Assembly (NCBI RefSeq): GCF_019334315.1
Contig: NZ_JAHWGL010000012.1
Location: forward strand, 1 to 64,000
Reading direction: 5' to 3'
Length of the DNA: 64,000 nt
From: Hymenobacter profundi
GTDB taxonomy: Bacteria > Bacteroidota > Bacteroidia > Cytophagales > Hymenobacteraceae
In this document: positions 15,681 to 25,906 of the stretch, one piece after another
How the letters are laid out: the number at the start of each line of letters is the position of its first letter
Position numbering within the stretch: position 1 is the stretch's first letter
Notes under the pieces: model-generated
Told to the model about the DNA's origin: nothing
The model's input: the letters and a program-made list of their open reading frames with translations, nothing else
The model's database searches: none
Position numbers and translations under genes: made by a program

Positions 15681-18662
15681 TTAGCGGAAATTGTTATCGT
15701 AGAATTGCTGGTATTCATCCAGGTTCTTGGTTTGACGTAGCAGCAGCAGGTTCTCCGTACTAATCACAACGGTTTGGTAGCCCGCGCCCCGCAATCGGCT
15801 TAGCGGCGACTGAGGTCCGCGCAACTTAAGTGCATAGCTCTGTGCTTCCTTCAGGGTAGGGAGGCTGCCCACGACTACCAAAACTTGCGCATCTCCGAGC
15901 GCCTCAGTTTGCACCGATAAGTTCTTCGCCCGGTAGAAACGGCCATTATAAGCTTCCAACTGCTTGGGCAGTTCCGCCAGCAGGGGGGCATCTGACGAGA
16001 AAACCAACGCTACGGTGTGCGCTGAGGTAGGCGCTGCGGTATAGGGGGTAGCCGATTTGGCAGGCTCCGCTGCCGCAGGTGCGGGGGCAGTACCAGTTGG
16101 CGCCGGCGACACGGCAGCTGGAGTAGGCGTCTGTCTAGGCGCTGGCACCGACGATAATGGTGCAGTAGTCGGAGCGGCAGTACTTGCTGGTGGGGTAGGA
16201 GCGGCGCCAGGAGTAGGCACTGCCTCGCGCGATGGTGAGGCCGCTGGGAGCTCCGGGCGATACACCTCTATTGGCGTTGCGGGTACAGGAGCTTGGTAGT
16301 AAGCTCGCGGGCGAGTGTCTACTTCACCCGGCCGGAAGTTGGATACGATGGGTTTCTGCGTGCTGGCCAGTGCGCCTGGCAACTGCCCAGCCTCGTATTT
16401 CTGGTAAGATGCCTGCAACGTAGTGGCCTCACTCACCAACGGACTATCCGGGTACTCCTTAATGAATTTTTCTACAGCTGCCTTGGCCGTAGGAGGCGTT
16501 TGGGTCCGGATGGTAAGCAGGGTATTCAAGTAAGCCGCCCGGTCGTTGAGGTCGGTGTCGGGGTATTGCTGTCGGGCCTGCGTCAGAGTAGCGGATGCTT
16601 GTGTAAAATCCTGCCGCTTATACTGCGCGAAGGCCGAATCCAGCTGCACCCCCATCTTCTCATTGGCAACGGATACGCGCCGCAGATACTCCGGATCGGC
16701 CACCAGTTTGGCATACGACGAGTTGGGAAACTGCCCCCGCAACTTCTGCGCGTATACTTCAGCCCGCGGGTTATTCTGATCCTTATATAATAAGTAGAGA
16801 CTATAATATACTTGCGGGGCGTGCTTTGTGGCCGGAAAACGCGTTAATAATTGCTCGTAGGTTTCGATGGCGCGGGCGGGCTCTTGCAGCTGAAGACGAT
16901 AGATAGCCCCCAGCGCAAACAGTGCTTCCTCCACCTGGAGCTGCGAGGTTTGCAACTGCGGCTCCGTAAGCGGAATGCTTTGGCGATACTGCGCTACCAG
17001 CGTTTGCAATTGGGCTTCTGGGGTAGGTGCGGCGGCTGGCGTGGAGCCCAATTGGGCACCGTTTACAATATTCTCACTGCCGGCTGCTATGGCCGTCACG
17101 GGTGTCCCGCCGTTCTGATCGTTCACAGGCGAGTTGCTGGCCTGCGTTACGATGCGCCAGTTGTCCTGAAGTGGTCTATTACCCCACTTCCGCAAGAAGT
17201 CGGCGCGGGCCGTGCTCATGGAGGTAGGGTTATCGAAATACCAGGCGGCGCCGGTGCTGGTACTGGCAAACAAATCGGGGTCGGTGCCCACGTTGCCGGA
17301 GCGGGCCGCACTCACGCCCGTAGCTGTCTGTAGGCGGCTTTGTGCGTCTGCGGCTTGTTTGGCGCGTATTTCCGCCTCGCGGCGTGTATCTAACTCAGCT
17401 TGAGCGTAGGCATTCAAGCGCGTATCCAACTCAGCTGGCGCCAGTTTCGCCAGGGCTTGCAGGCTGTCCTGCGTTTCCACAATCGTAATCTGCTGGGCAA
17501 ACTGTTGCAGCACTTCGCTACGCTCAGCCGTTACGGCGTACTCGGGCACCTCGCGGGGCATCGCTTGCACAGCACTATCATAGTAGGCCGCGGCAGCACG
17601 ATATTTCTGTAGGTTGTCGTAATAAATACGCCCGGCTAGCAACTGAGTGTAGCCTTTTTGCGCACGGTTGCTACCACCGGCTCTAGCCGATTGACGCAGA
17701 AGCGTCAAAGCCTCGGGGTAGCGTTGCTGGCGGTATTCCAGGCGCGCCATCTCGTAGTAAATCTTGTCGCGGTACTCCTTATTATTCGGATTGCGGAGCA
17801 GCTTCGCGAAGTATTTATTTAAACGCGTCCGATCTTCCTGACCCAAATTCGACACCTGGCCCAACAGCAATTTGGAGTAGAAATCCAGCTCGTAGGGCGG
17901 GTTGCGCTTTAGAATCTGATTCAGTTCGGCGTAAGCTTTCTTGTCTTCTCCGGCCTGCTGATACAGCTGCGCCAAAATGTAGCGCGTGCGCGACTGCTCA
18001 TTCTTGGGCTCTACCAGCGGCACCGCTCGCTCCAAGTTGTCAATGGCCCGTTGCGGCTCGTTCATCGCCAAATAATACTCGGCGCGGGTCAGAAACAAGT
18101 CCTTAGCATTTACCGGCGTACCTTCCTCCCGCTCCAGAATAGAGGAAACCGCGGCGGCGCTTTCGTATTCCTTCATCGCCATAAACGAGCGCATCAGCCA
18201 GATGAGAGCGGCGTGGCGGGTGTTAATATCTGAGCTGGTGGTGTTGATGAAGCGGAAGGTTTTGACCGCATCCTCGTACTCCATCTTATAAAAGCGCGCC
18301 TTGCCCACTAGCAGGTAGGCGTCGTCGGTCCAGTCGCTGCCGGGGCGGTGCTGGATGGGTAGGGAGGCTTTCTTGATGATATCGTCGAGGTCGGCCGCCA
18401 GGCGAGTAGCCGTGGCTTCGTCGAGGGTAGGAAACAACGACAGGACGTGGTTGTAGTCGTTTACGCGAGCTTTATAGAGGTCTGCCTCCACGGCGCGCAT
18501 TTTCTCCCGCGCCAGAAAATACGCGTTGTCGCGAGCTACCACATTGTCATAGGCATGACCAACCAGCGAGCGGTTCTCGGAAGAACAAGCCGTGAGAAAT
18601 ACGCCCAGTAGCAAGCAGCCAGCCAGGACAGAGAGCAGACGGAAAGGTAGCAGAGTAATCAA
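15681..18662 (-). CDS. TPR lipoprotein, probable PorW/SprE type IX secretion component
   Basis: A lipoprotein of about 993 residues. The open frame reaches 18752, but its upstream part does not look coding; I place the start at a TTG at 18662, which yields a standard lipoprotein signal ending LLGVFLTAC. The mature part is almost all tetratricopeptide-like helices (for example DDAYLLVGKARFYKMEYEDA), interrupted by a Pro/Ala/Thr-rich linker around residues 840-890, and ends with a small domain (VVVGSLPTLKEAQSYAL, TENLLLLRQTKNLDEYQQF). This overall plan, including the C-terminal domain, fits PorW/SprE, an outer-membrane lipoprotein required for type IX secretion. A generic TPR protein is the alternative. 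It is divergent from the ATP synthase operon. Confidence 0.72.
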   Translation of the reverse strand: MITLLPFRLLSVLAGCLLLGVFLTACSSENRSLVGHAYDNVVARDNAYFLAREKMRAVEADLYKARVNDYNHVLSLFPTLDEATATRLAADLDDIIKKASLPIQHRPGSDWTDDAYLLVGKARFYKMEYEDAVKTFRFINTTSSDINTRHAALIWLMRSFMAMKEYESAAAVSSILEREEGTPVNAKDLFLTRAEYYLAMNEPQRAIDNLERAVPLVEPKNEQSRTRYILAQLYQQAGEDKKAYAELNQILKRNPPYELDFYSKLLLGQVSNLGQEDRTRLNKYFAKLLRNPNNKEYRDKIYYEMARLEYRQQRYPEALTLLRQSARAGGSNRAQKGYTQLLAGRIYYDNLQKYRAAAAYYDSAVQAMPREVPEYAVTAERSEVLQQFAQQITIVETQDSLQALAKLAPAELDTRLNAYAQAELDTRREAEIRAKQAADAQSRLQTATGVSAARSGNVGTDPDLFASTSTGAAWYFDNPTSMSTARADFLRKWGNRPLQDNWRIVTQASNSPVNDQNGGTPVTAIAAGSENIVNGAQLGSTPAAAPTPEAQLQTLVAQYRQSIPLTEPQLQTSQLQVEEALFALGAIYRLQLQEPARAIETYEQLLTRFPATKHAPQVYYSLYLLYKDQNNPRAEVYAQKLRGQFPNSSYAKLVADPEYLRRVSVANEKMGVQLDSAFAQYKRQDFTQASATLTQARQQYPDTDLNDRAAYLNTLLTIRTQTPPTAKAAVEKFIKEYPDSPLVSEATTLQASYQKYEAGQLPGALASTQKPIVSNFRPGEVDTRPRAYYQAPVPATPIEVYRPELPAASPSREAVPTPGAAPTPPASTAAPTTAPLSSVPAPRQTPTPAAVSPAPTGTAPAPAAAEPAKSATPYTAAPTSAHTVALVFSSDAPLLAELPKQLEAYNGRFYRAKNLSVQTEALGDAQVLVVVGSLPTLKEAQSYALKLRGPQSPLSRLRGAGYQTVVISTENLLLLRQTKNLDEYQQFYDNNFR

Positions 18663-18877
18663 AGGCACAGGCAGGTAGACGCGGTATGGAGCAGGTAAAA
18701 CGCACGCCGTCGGCCAATTTGTTCGGCCATGTTGCGCGGGATTTCTACACAACGCCGTCAGACCGGTAAAATTACGGGATTTTCCGGGGCAAACGGCCGA
18801 CGCGCAAGCCGGAGTTTGCGTAGAAAGAAAGGTAGTACGCCGAAAATCAATACTTTCGCACCCCCAATGCCTCTTTT

Positions 18878-19117
18878 ATGGCCGTTCCTACCCCTTCCGA
18901 GCCAGATTTTGATAGCAACAACCGCTTGCGTGCGCTGGCCAAGTATTCAGGGCTAGGCTTTCAGATGCTGGGTATTATTGGGGTGTTCACATTCATCGGG
19001 ATAAAGCTGGACGACTACCTGCACACCAAAAAACCGTGGTGGACCGTGGCCTTTGTGCTCGTAGGAGTAATTGGCGCCATGTATCAGGTAATTCGTTCTG
19101 TCACCCACGACGAGTAG
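18878..19117 (+). CDS. atpZ: AtpZ/AtpI family protein
   Basis: A 79-residue protein with two membrane helices (FQMLGIIGVFTFIGIKLDDYL and WWTVAFVLVGVIGAMYQVI) joined by a short loop with the KKPWWT motif, the hallmark of AtpZ/AtpI proteins. Members assist assembly of the c-ring or import of Mg2+ for the F-type ATP synthase. It is the first gene of the atp cluster. A TACTTTCG element at 18850-18857 is a poor match to the -7 box and may be its promoter. Confidence 0.85.
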   Translation: MAVPTPSEPDFDSNNRLRALAKYSGLGFQMLGIIGVFTFIGIKLDDYLHTKKPWWTVAFVLVGVIGAMYQVIRSVTHDE

Positions 19118-19143
19118 CGTTCTTCGCGTACACAGAAACATAT

Positions 19144-19551
19144 ATGCTACAGTTTTTTCGCCAGCTGTTGATTTTCTCCTTGCTCATTGGTGCCGTGCTA
19201 TATGCCCTGCATACGCAGTACGGTACTACCCTTGTGCACCCCTTAGCAGGTTATATCTTCGGTTTCTTCATACTTATTACCATCATCACGTACTGGATTA
19301 CCCTACGTCTGGTGCGTATCAGCCCCGATAACTTCATGGCGGCCTACTTCGGGTCCATGGTTTTGCGGCTGCTTTTGTCGTTGGGCTTGGTGTTGATCTA
19401 CCTCTATAAGGGTGGCGCACGCGAAGGAGACGCCCGTTGGACCTTCCTTGGCGCCTTTTTTATCCTCTATTTTCTCTTCGCCGGATTTGAAGTCTGGACT
19501 GTTCTGAGTAACTTGCGCCCGTTTTCAAAACGGGGTGTAACTATTACATGA
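19144..19551 (+). CDS. AtpI-like small membrane protein
   Basis: A 135-residue protein with four predicted membrane helices (LLIFSLLIGAVLYAL, LAGYIFGFFILITIITYWI, MVLRLLLSLGLVLIYLY, FFILYFLFAGFEVWTVL). The start at 19144 avoids an overlap of 80 bases with atpZ that the longer frame would cause. Position between atpZ and atpB and the helix count match the AtpI or subunit-I-like proteins found in many atp operons; sequence alone does not settle its role. Confidence 0.7.
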   Translation: MLQFFRQLLIFSLLIGAVLYALHTQYGTTLVHPLAGYIFGFFILITIITYWITLRLVRISPDNFMAAYFGSMVLRLLLSLGLVLIYLYKGGAREGDARWTFLGAFFILYFLFAGFEVWTVLSNLRPFSKRGVTIT

Positions 19552-19584
19552 AGTTTTTGTGAACCCATCACTAAGCCTTTCTGA

Positions 19585-20640
19585 ATGAAGCGTTTATTTA
19601 TAGCTCTCTTCTGGATTCTCTCGCTTCCCGTCTTCGCGCAGCACACAGCCGATACCATGACAGAGGCTTCAGACTCGGAAGCCTTCAAGCCGGGCGAGAT
19701 GATTCTGCACCACATCGGCGATTCGCACGAGTGGCACTGGTTTTCCACCGACAACAACCATTTTACCACCTATCTGCCCATTATTGCCTTCCAACCCGGC
19801 AAAAGTGTAGAGGTGTTTTCGTCGAAGCACTTGGCCGAAGGCGAAACCTACAACGGCCTGAAGCTGGAGCACGAGCACTTGGTGGCGGAAGACGGTGGTA
19901 AAGTGTACGACTTCTCCTTAACGAAGAATGCCTTCGCCCTATTGCTGAGCAGCGTGTTGATGCTGATTCTCTTTATTAGCGTCGGCAATGGCTTCAAAAA
20001 GCGCCACGGCCAAGCACCACGCGGCTTGCAGTCGTTCTTCGAGCCCATCATCATCTTCGTACGGGATGAAGTAGCCAAGAAATCTATCGGGCCGAAGTAT
20101 GAGAAGTACATGCCCTACCTGCTCACGGTGTTCTTCTTTATCTGGTTTAATAACCTGCTGGGCCTCACGCCGGGCGCCGCCAACCTCACCGGCAACATTG
20201 CTGTGACGTTCACGCTGGCCGCCATGACGCTGCTCATCACCTTGTTCAGCAGTAATAAAAATTACTGGGCGCACATTTTTGCTACCCCTGGCGTACCCAA
20301 GCCGCTGCTCATCATCATGATTCCGGTGGAATTGATTGGGGTTGTAGTGAAGCCGTTCTCGTTGATGGTTCGTTTGTTTGCCAACATGACGGCCGGCCAC
20401 ATCGTAACGCTGAGCTTTATTAGCTTGATTTTCATTTTCCGTAGCCTGGCTATCAGCCCTGCTTCGTTGGCCTTCGGTCTGTTCATTAATATTTTGGAAT
20501 TGCTGGTAGCTATTCTGCAAGCCTACATCTTCACCCTGCTCACGGCCATGTACATTGGCGGCGCGGTAGAAGAGCATCACCACGACGAGGCGGACTACCA
20601 GATGGAGGGCGACCATATTGCTCCCACGGCCGCTCACTAA
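19585..20640 (+). CDS. atpB: ATP synthase F0 subunit a
   Basis: Membrane subunit that carries the proton half-channels. At 351 residues it is longer than the E. coli protein: it begins with a signal peptide (MKRLFIALFWILSLPVFAQ) and a periplasmic extension of about 90 residues rich in His and acidic residues, a common feature in Bacteroidota. The core has the essential arginine in SLMVRLFANMTAGHIV and the helices NNLLGLTPGAANLTGNIAV and FINILELLVAILQAYIF. The C-terminus ends in a His/Asp-rich tail (EEHHHDEADY). Confidence 0.96.
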   Translation: MKRLFIALFWILSLPVFAQHTADTMTEASDSEAFKPGEMILHHIGDSHEWHWFSTDNNHFTTYLPIIAFQPGKSVEVFSSKHLAEGETYNGLKLEHEHLVAEDGGKVYDFSLTKNAFALLLSSVLMLILFISVGNGFKKRHGQAPRGLQSFFEPIIIFVRDEVAKKSIGPKYEKYMPYLLTVFFFIWFNNLLGLTPGAANLTGNIAVTFTLAAMTLLITLFSSNKNYWAHIFATPGVPKPLLIIMIPVELIGVVVKPFSLMVRLFANMTAGHIVTLSFISLIFIFRSLAISPASLAFGLFINILELLVAILQAYIFTLLTAMYIGGAVEEHHHDEADYQMEGDHIAPTAAH

Positions 20641-20694
20641 GGTTTCACCACCCCTCTTTTTTTGTTTTCACACTCCCCACAAACCTCTTTTATT

Positions 20695-20961
20695 ATGCTT
20701 CTCTCTTTGTTGTTGCAGGTTGCCAATTCGGTTGGTCTGGCTGTATTCGGTGCCGGTATCGGTGCTGGTCTGGTAGCCCTGGGCGCTGGTCTGGGTATTG
20801 GCCGTATTGGTGGTCAGGCAATGGAAGCCATCGGCCGTCAGCCGGAGGCTTCGGGCAAGATCCAAACTGCTATGCTGATCGTAGCCGCCCTGATTGAAGG
20901 TCTGGCCCTGTTCGCAGTGGTAGTTTGCTTGCTGATTTCCCTCAACCTGTCGCCCCAATAA
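20695..20961 (+). CDS. atpE: ATP synthase F0 subunit c
   Basis: The 88-residue hairpin of two membrane helices that builds the rotor ring. The first helix is Gly/Ala-rich (GAGIGAGLVALGAGLGIG), the loop contains the conserved RQPE, and the second helix carries the ion-binding carboxylate E68 in ALIEGLALFAVVV. Lack of the Glu-Ser/Thr signature used for Na+ suggests proton specificity. The start at 20695 removes an 11-residue upstream extension that is poorly hydrophobic. A hairpin follows before atpF. Confidence 0.96.
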   Translation: MLLSLLLQVANSVGLAVFGAGIGAGLVALGAGLGIGRIGGQAMEAIGRQPEASGKIQTAMLIVAALIEGLALFAVVVCLLISLNLSPQ

Positions 20962-20980
20962 GGTAGAGCAGTAGATGGAG

Positions 20981-21022
20981 CAGCCCGCTGCGCTTCGCTT
21001 CGGCGCACGGCGTAGCGGGCTG
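20981..21022 (+). repeat. hairpin between atpE and atpF
   Basis: CAGCCCGCTGCGC and GGCGTAGCGGGCTG form a GC-rich stem with no T run after it, so it is more likely an mRNA-stabilising or partial-attenuation structure than a full terminator. Confidence 0.55.
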
Positions 21023-21148
21023 ATTCAGCTTTCAGGTAGGGAGTTATCGAAAGGTGGCGTTGCGTAAGATGCCGCTTCTTTCTCACTGTACCTACCTACC
21101 TGTTTTTTGCTTACGCAGTACGATGTATCGCTGACTGACGACCCTCCC

Positions 21149-21643
21149 ATGAATCTCGTAACCCCCGAATTAGGCCTGATTTTCTGGCAGACGGTGATTT
21201 TCCTCATCGTACTGTTCCTGCTCGCCAAGTTTGCCTGGCGCCCCATCCTCAGCTCGCTGAAGGAGCGCGAAACCTCGATTGAAAACGCGCTGCGCATGGC
21301 CGACCAGGCCAAGCTGGAAATGCAACAGCTGAAAGCCAGCAACGAAAAGCTGTTGGCCGAAGCCCGCTTGGAGCGCGACCGTATTCTGAAGGAAGCCTCA
21401 GCCGTTGCTACCCAGCACATCGAGGAAGCCAAGAATAAGGCGACTGAAGAAGGCAACCGCATGATTACGCAAGCCCGCGAAGCTATCCAACAGGAAAAGA
21501 ACATGGCGCTGGCCGAGGTGAAAAACACCGCCGCTCAGTTGTCGATTGACGTGGCCGAGCGCATTCTGCGCCGCGAGCTAACCGACGCTCCTGCCCAGCA
21601 GCAGCTGGTCGATTCTTACCTGAAAGAAGTAAAGCTTAACTAA
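21149..21643 (+). CDS. atpF: ATP synthase F0 subunit b
   Basis: Peripheral stalk subunit, 164 residues from the ATG at 21149; a TTG at 21107 would add 14 residues lying in the leader hairpin region. One N-terminal membrane helix (LIFWQTVIFLIVLFLLAKF) is followed by AWRPILSSLKERE and then a long, highly charged coiled coil to the C-terminus, as in the family. Confidence 0.95.
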   Translation: MNLVTPELGLIFWQTVIFLIVLFLLAKFAWRPILSSLKERETSIENALRMADQAKLEMQQLKASNEKLLAEARLERDRILKEASAVATQHIEEAKNKATEEGNRMITQAREAIQQEKNMALAEVKNTAAQLSIDVAERILRRELTDAPAQQQLVDSYLKEVKLN

Positions 21644-21661
21644 GCTGTTCGCGAGTGGCGG

Positions 21662-21725
21662 TTAGCTGTTGGCTTCTACAAGCACGACAAGAGCTACTAG
21701 CCATCAGCCATCAGCTATCAGCTAA
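21662..21725. repeat. AGCTGTTGGCT-family inverted repeat before atpH
   Basis: Left arm TTAGCTGTTGGCT, right arm AGCCATCAGCCATCAGCTATCAGCTAA, related to the repeats at 38835 and 40025. It ends five bases before the atpH start codon, so it forms the leader of that gene within the operon. Confidence 0.7.
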
Positions 21726-21730
21726 AAAAA

Positions 21731-22291
21731 ATGTCTGAACAACGAGTTGCTTCCCGATACGCTAAGTCGCTGCTGGATCTGGCAGAAGAGCAGGGCAATC
21801 TGGCGGCCGTGAAGGCTGATATGGATCTGTTCAGCCAAACGCTGGACGAAAGCCGCGACCTGCGCCTGCTACTCCGCAACCCTATCGTGAACCACGATAA
21901 GAAACTGGCTATTCTGAAAGCTGTTTTCGGAAGCAAAGTCTCGGATTTGACGATGAAGTTTCTGTCCATCATCACCCAGAAAAACCGTGAAAGCGCTCTG
22001 GAATACATTGGGCCGGAATTCATTCATCAATATAATGTGTTGAAGAGTGTGCAGGTAGCCGAGGTAACCACGGCCACGCCGCTCACAGCAGAACTGCGCA
22101 CCCGCATGAACACCTTGGTGCAGCAGCAAACCGGCTCGCAAGAGGTGCAGCTAACGGAAAAAGTAGACCCGGCCCTTATTGGTGGCTTCGTGCTGCGGGT
22201 AGGCGACCAGCTCATCGACGACTCCGTGCGCTACCGCCTGCAAAAGCTGCGGACCGAATTTTCTAAGAACCCCTACCAATCCCAACTATAA
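21731..22291 (+). CDS. atpH: ATP synthase F1 subunit delta
   Basis: Links F1 to the peripheral stalk. The 186 residues begin SEQRVASRYAKSLLDLAEEQ, the typical OSCP/delta N-terminal helical bundle, and end with the conserved VDPALIGGFVLRVGDQLIDD and RLQKLRTEF. It is preceded directly by a repeat element and followed three bases later by atpA. Confidence 0.95.
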   Translation: MSEQRVASRYAKSLLDLAEEQGNLAAVKADMDLFSQTLDESRDLRLLLRNPIVNHDKKLAILKAVFGSKVSDLTMKFLSIITQKNRESALEYIGPEFIHQYNVLKSVQVAEVTTATPLTAELRTRMNTLVQQQTGSQEVQLTEKVDPALIGGFVLRVGDQLIDDSVRYRLQKLRTEFSKNPYQSQL

Positions 22292-22294
22292 GTC

Positions 22295-23878
<1,584 letters not shown>

Positions 23879-23885
23879 TTATAAA

Positions 23886-23978
23886 TTAGGAAGTAGGAAG
23901 TAGGAATTAAGAATTGTGTGGTAATGCTAATCAGCTCAACCAAATAATTCTTGATTCCTAACTCTTAATTCATAATTC
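23886..23978. repeat. AT-rich inverted repeat between atpA and atpG
   Basis: Left arm with tandem GGAAGTA units followed by GGAATTAAGAATT; right arm AATTCTTGATTCCTAACTCTTAATTC. The arms are imperfectly complementary and fill most of the 107-base gap. Its composition differs sharply from the GC-rich genes around it. Confidence 0.65.
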
Positions 23979-23985
23979 CCAAAGA

Positions 23986-24870
23986 ATGGCTAGCTTAAAA
24001 GAAGTCCGCAACCGCATCGTATCGGTGCAGAGTACGCAGCAGATCACCAAAGCCATGAAGATGGTGGCGGCTGCTAAGTTGCGTCGGGCCCAGGATAATA
24101 TTCTGCGGATGCGCCCCTACGCTCAGCGCCTCAACGGCATTCTGGCAAACCTAACGGGCCTAACTGGCGGCGAGATGGTGAGCGAATACGCGGAGCAGCG
24201 CGACGCGCGTCGGATATTGGTTATCGCCATTACGTCGGACCGTGGCTTGGCGGGTGCTTTCAATAGCAACATCTTCAAGGGCGTGAATGCCTTGCTGCGC
24301 GAGCAATATGCCGCGCAGGCTGCTGCTGGCAACGTAACCGTGATGGCCATTGGCCGGAAGGCACAGGATTACTTTGGTCGTCGCCTACCCACGTTGGGCA
24401 GCTATGGTCATGTGTTCACGCAACTGTCGTTCGACACGGTACGTGCAGCGGCGGAGCAAGCAATGGACGGTTTCCGCAACGGCGACTTCGACCAAGTGGT
24501 GATGGTGTACAACGAGTTCCGGAACGTGGCCACGCAAATTGTGCGCACCGAGCAGTTGTTGCCCCTAGTACCCGCTGAGGCTACCGAGGAAACAGCTACT
24601 ACCAACGTTGACTACCTGTTCGAGCCCTCGAAAGAGGAAATTGTACAGACGCTGATTCCGCAGTCGTTGAAGATACAGCTGTATAAGGCCGTATTGGAAA
24701 GCAACGCTTCGGAGCATGGCGCCCGTATGACGGCCATGGACAAAGCTACCGACAACGCTGGTGAACTGTTGAAATCGTTGAAACTGACTTACAACCGGAC
24801 GCGTCAGGCAGCCATTACCACCGAAATTCTCGAAATCGTGGGTGGTGCTGAGGCACTGGCTGCTGGGTAA
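23986..24870 (+). CDS. atpG: ATP synthase F1 subunit gamma
   Basis: Central rotor shaft, 294 residues. The N-terminal helix SLKEVRNRIVSVQSTQQITKA with AMKMVAAAKLRRAQ, the SDRGLAGAFNSNIF strand-loop and the C-terminal helix SEHGARMTAMDKATDNAG with YNRTRQAAITTEILEIVGGA are all canonical. Last gene of the cluster, followed by a strong terminator. Confidence 0.97.
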   Translation: MASLKEVRNRIVSVQSTQQITKAMKMVAAAKLRRAQDNILRMRPYAQRLNGILANLTGLTGGEMVSEYAEQRDARRILVIAITSDRGLAGAFNSNIFKGVNALLREQYAAQAAAGNVTVMAIGRKAQDYFGRRLPTLGSYGHVFTQLSFDTVRAAAEQAMDGFRNGDFDQVVMVYNEFRNVATQIVRTEQLLPLVPAEATEETATTNVDYLFEPSKEEIVQTLIPQSLKIQLYKAVLESNASEHGARMTAMDKATDNAGELLKSLKLTYNRTRQAAITTEILEIVGGAEALAAG

Positions 24871-24890
24871 GTTGACCTGCTGATTACCAC

Positions 24891-24927
24891 AAGAAAGCCC
24901 GTTTCTGAAACAGAAACGGGCTTTCTT
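24891..24927 (+). terminator. terminator of the atp operon
   Basis: AGAAAGCCCGTTTCTG and its near-perfect complement CAGAAACGGGCTTTCT, followed by TCTTT. It lies 20 bases after atpG. Confidence 0.9.
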
Positions 24928-24944
24928 CTTTATGCTCCGGTAAG

Positions 24945-25026
24945 CTGTCATTCTGAAGGCAGTGAGGAATCTAAGTACATTCAGCAATGAGTAAACTTAA
25001 ATTACTCACTGCGTTTGGAATGACAG
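24945..25026. repeat. REP-like inverted repeat (GTCATTCTGA type)
   Basis: Arms 24945-24966 and 25005-25026 match at 19 of 22 positions (CTGTCATTCTGAAGGCAGTGAG and CTGTCATTCCAAACGCAGTGAG). It fills the gap between the atp terminator and the end of the convergent HAD gene, ending one base before that stop codon. Confidence 0.75.
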
Positions 25027-25027
25027 T

Positions 25028-25756
25028 CTATGCTTCCTGTGCGTACTGTCGGCTGGCTAGCTCCTTGCTGGGGGTAGGCACGGGCGTATTCTGTTCCAAC
25101 AGCTCCAGAATGTCGGCGGGCGTGATTTCCGTGAAGTCCTTGATGACGCGAATTGGCGCTTGAAACTTGTCGGCCGATACGCTGGTGCTGAGGCATAGGC
25201 AGCGCATACCGGCTCTGTAAGCAGCTTGCTCGCCCATGATGGCATCCTCAAACACCAAGCAACGCTCGGGTGGAATGCCTACCTTTTCTGCCGCCACGGA
25301 ATACGTGTCGCCGTGGGGTTTGCCCCGGTCCACGTCATCCTTGGTAATTAGCTCGTCGAAATAGCGGCGTAGGTTGAGGTGGTCGATGATGTAGCTGATG
25401 GTGTCGTTGCCGGAGCCAGTGCCGAGGGCAATGCGGAACCCCGCAGCGCGGGCGGCTTCCAGAAACGGCGTGAGGCCGCTTACTTCTTGGCGGTCGTCCC
25501 AATAGAGCGTGCGGTAGAGAAATTCCCGTTGGGCCGTGTAGCGCTCTATGTCTTGCTCCGGCACTGGGTGGCGAAAAACCGATCGAAGAATGGCACCAGC
25601 GGGCATGCCATTCAAACGTTCAAGTAATTGGCGTGCGTTTGTGGTTAGTCCTAAGTCTCGGAATAACATCTGAAAGGCATAAGCTTGGATGTCGGTATTA
25701 TTGACAATAACCCCATCCATGTCGAAGATGAGGGCATAGTCGGATGCCTGGGCCAT
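25028..25756 (-). CDS. HAD family hydrolase, beta-phosphoglucomutase-like
   Basis: A 242-residue HAD phosphatase or phosphomutase. The nucleophile motif FDMDGVIVNN, motif II LGTGSGN, the lysine in RGKPHGDTY and the acidic VFEDAIMGEQAA are present, with a helical cap between motifs I and II. These features suit the subfamily of small sugar-phosphate phosphatases and beta-phosphoglucomutases; the substrate cannot be read. The start codon follows CTACCCT. Confidence 0.88.
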   Translation of the reverse strand: MAQASDYALIFDMDGVIVNNTDIQAYAFQMLFRDLGLTTNARQLLERLNGMPAGAILRSVFRHPVPEQDIERYTAQREFLYRTLYWDDRQEVSGLTPFLEAARAAGFRIALGTGSGNDTISYIIDHLNLRRYFDELITKDDVDRGKPHGDTYSVAAEKVGIPPERCLVFEDAIMGEQAAYRAGMRCLCLSTSVSADKFQAPIRVIKDFTEITPADILELLEQNTPVPTPSKELASRQYAQEA

Positions 25757-25852
25757 AGGGTAGGGAAGAAGGTAACTAAAAGATAACGTGCTTCCGCTTA
25801 CGCAAACAGTCCACTTTTGACTAAGGAAAGCAACATTTTAACGCGCAGAGTC

Positions 25853-25860
25853 TATCTTTG
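25853..25860 (+). promoter_or_regulatory. probable -7 box of the pafA-like gene
   Basis: TATCTTTG is a perfect TAnnTTTG. No good -33 TTG lies at the standard distance. Transcription would begin near 25866, about 40 bases before the proposed TTG start codon. Confidence 0.5.
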
Positions 25861-25906
25861 GCCCATCTAAACCGTGGTGCTGCGGCATCTGCATTTTGTC
25901 TGTGAT

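Noticed and set aside
19939..20637. Open frame of 232 residues on the minus strand opposite atpB
   Set aside because: It is the antisense of a well-conserved gene, with His/Gln/Arg-rich composition typical of a shadow frame.
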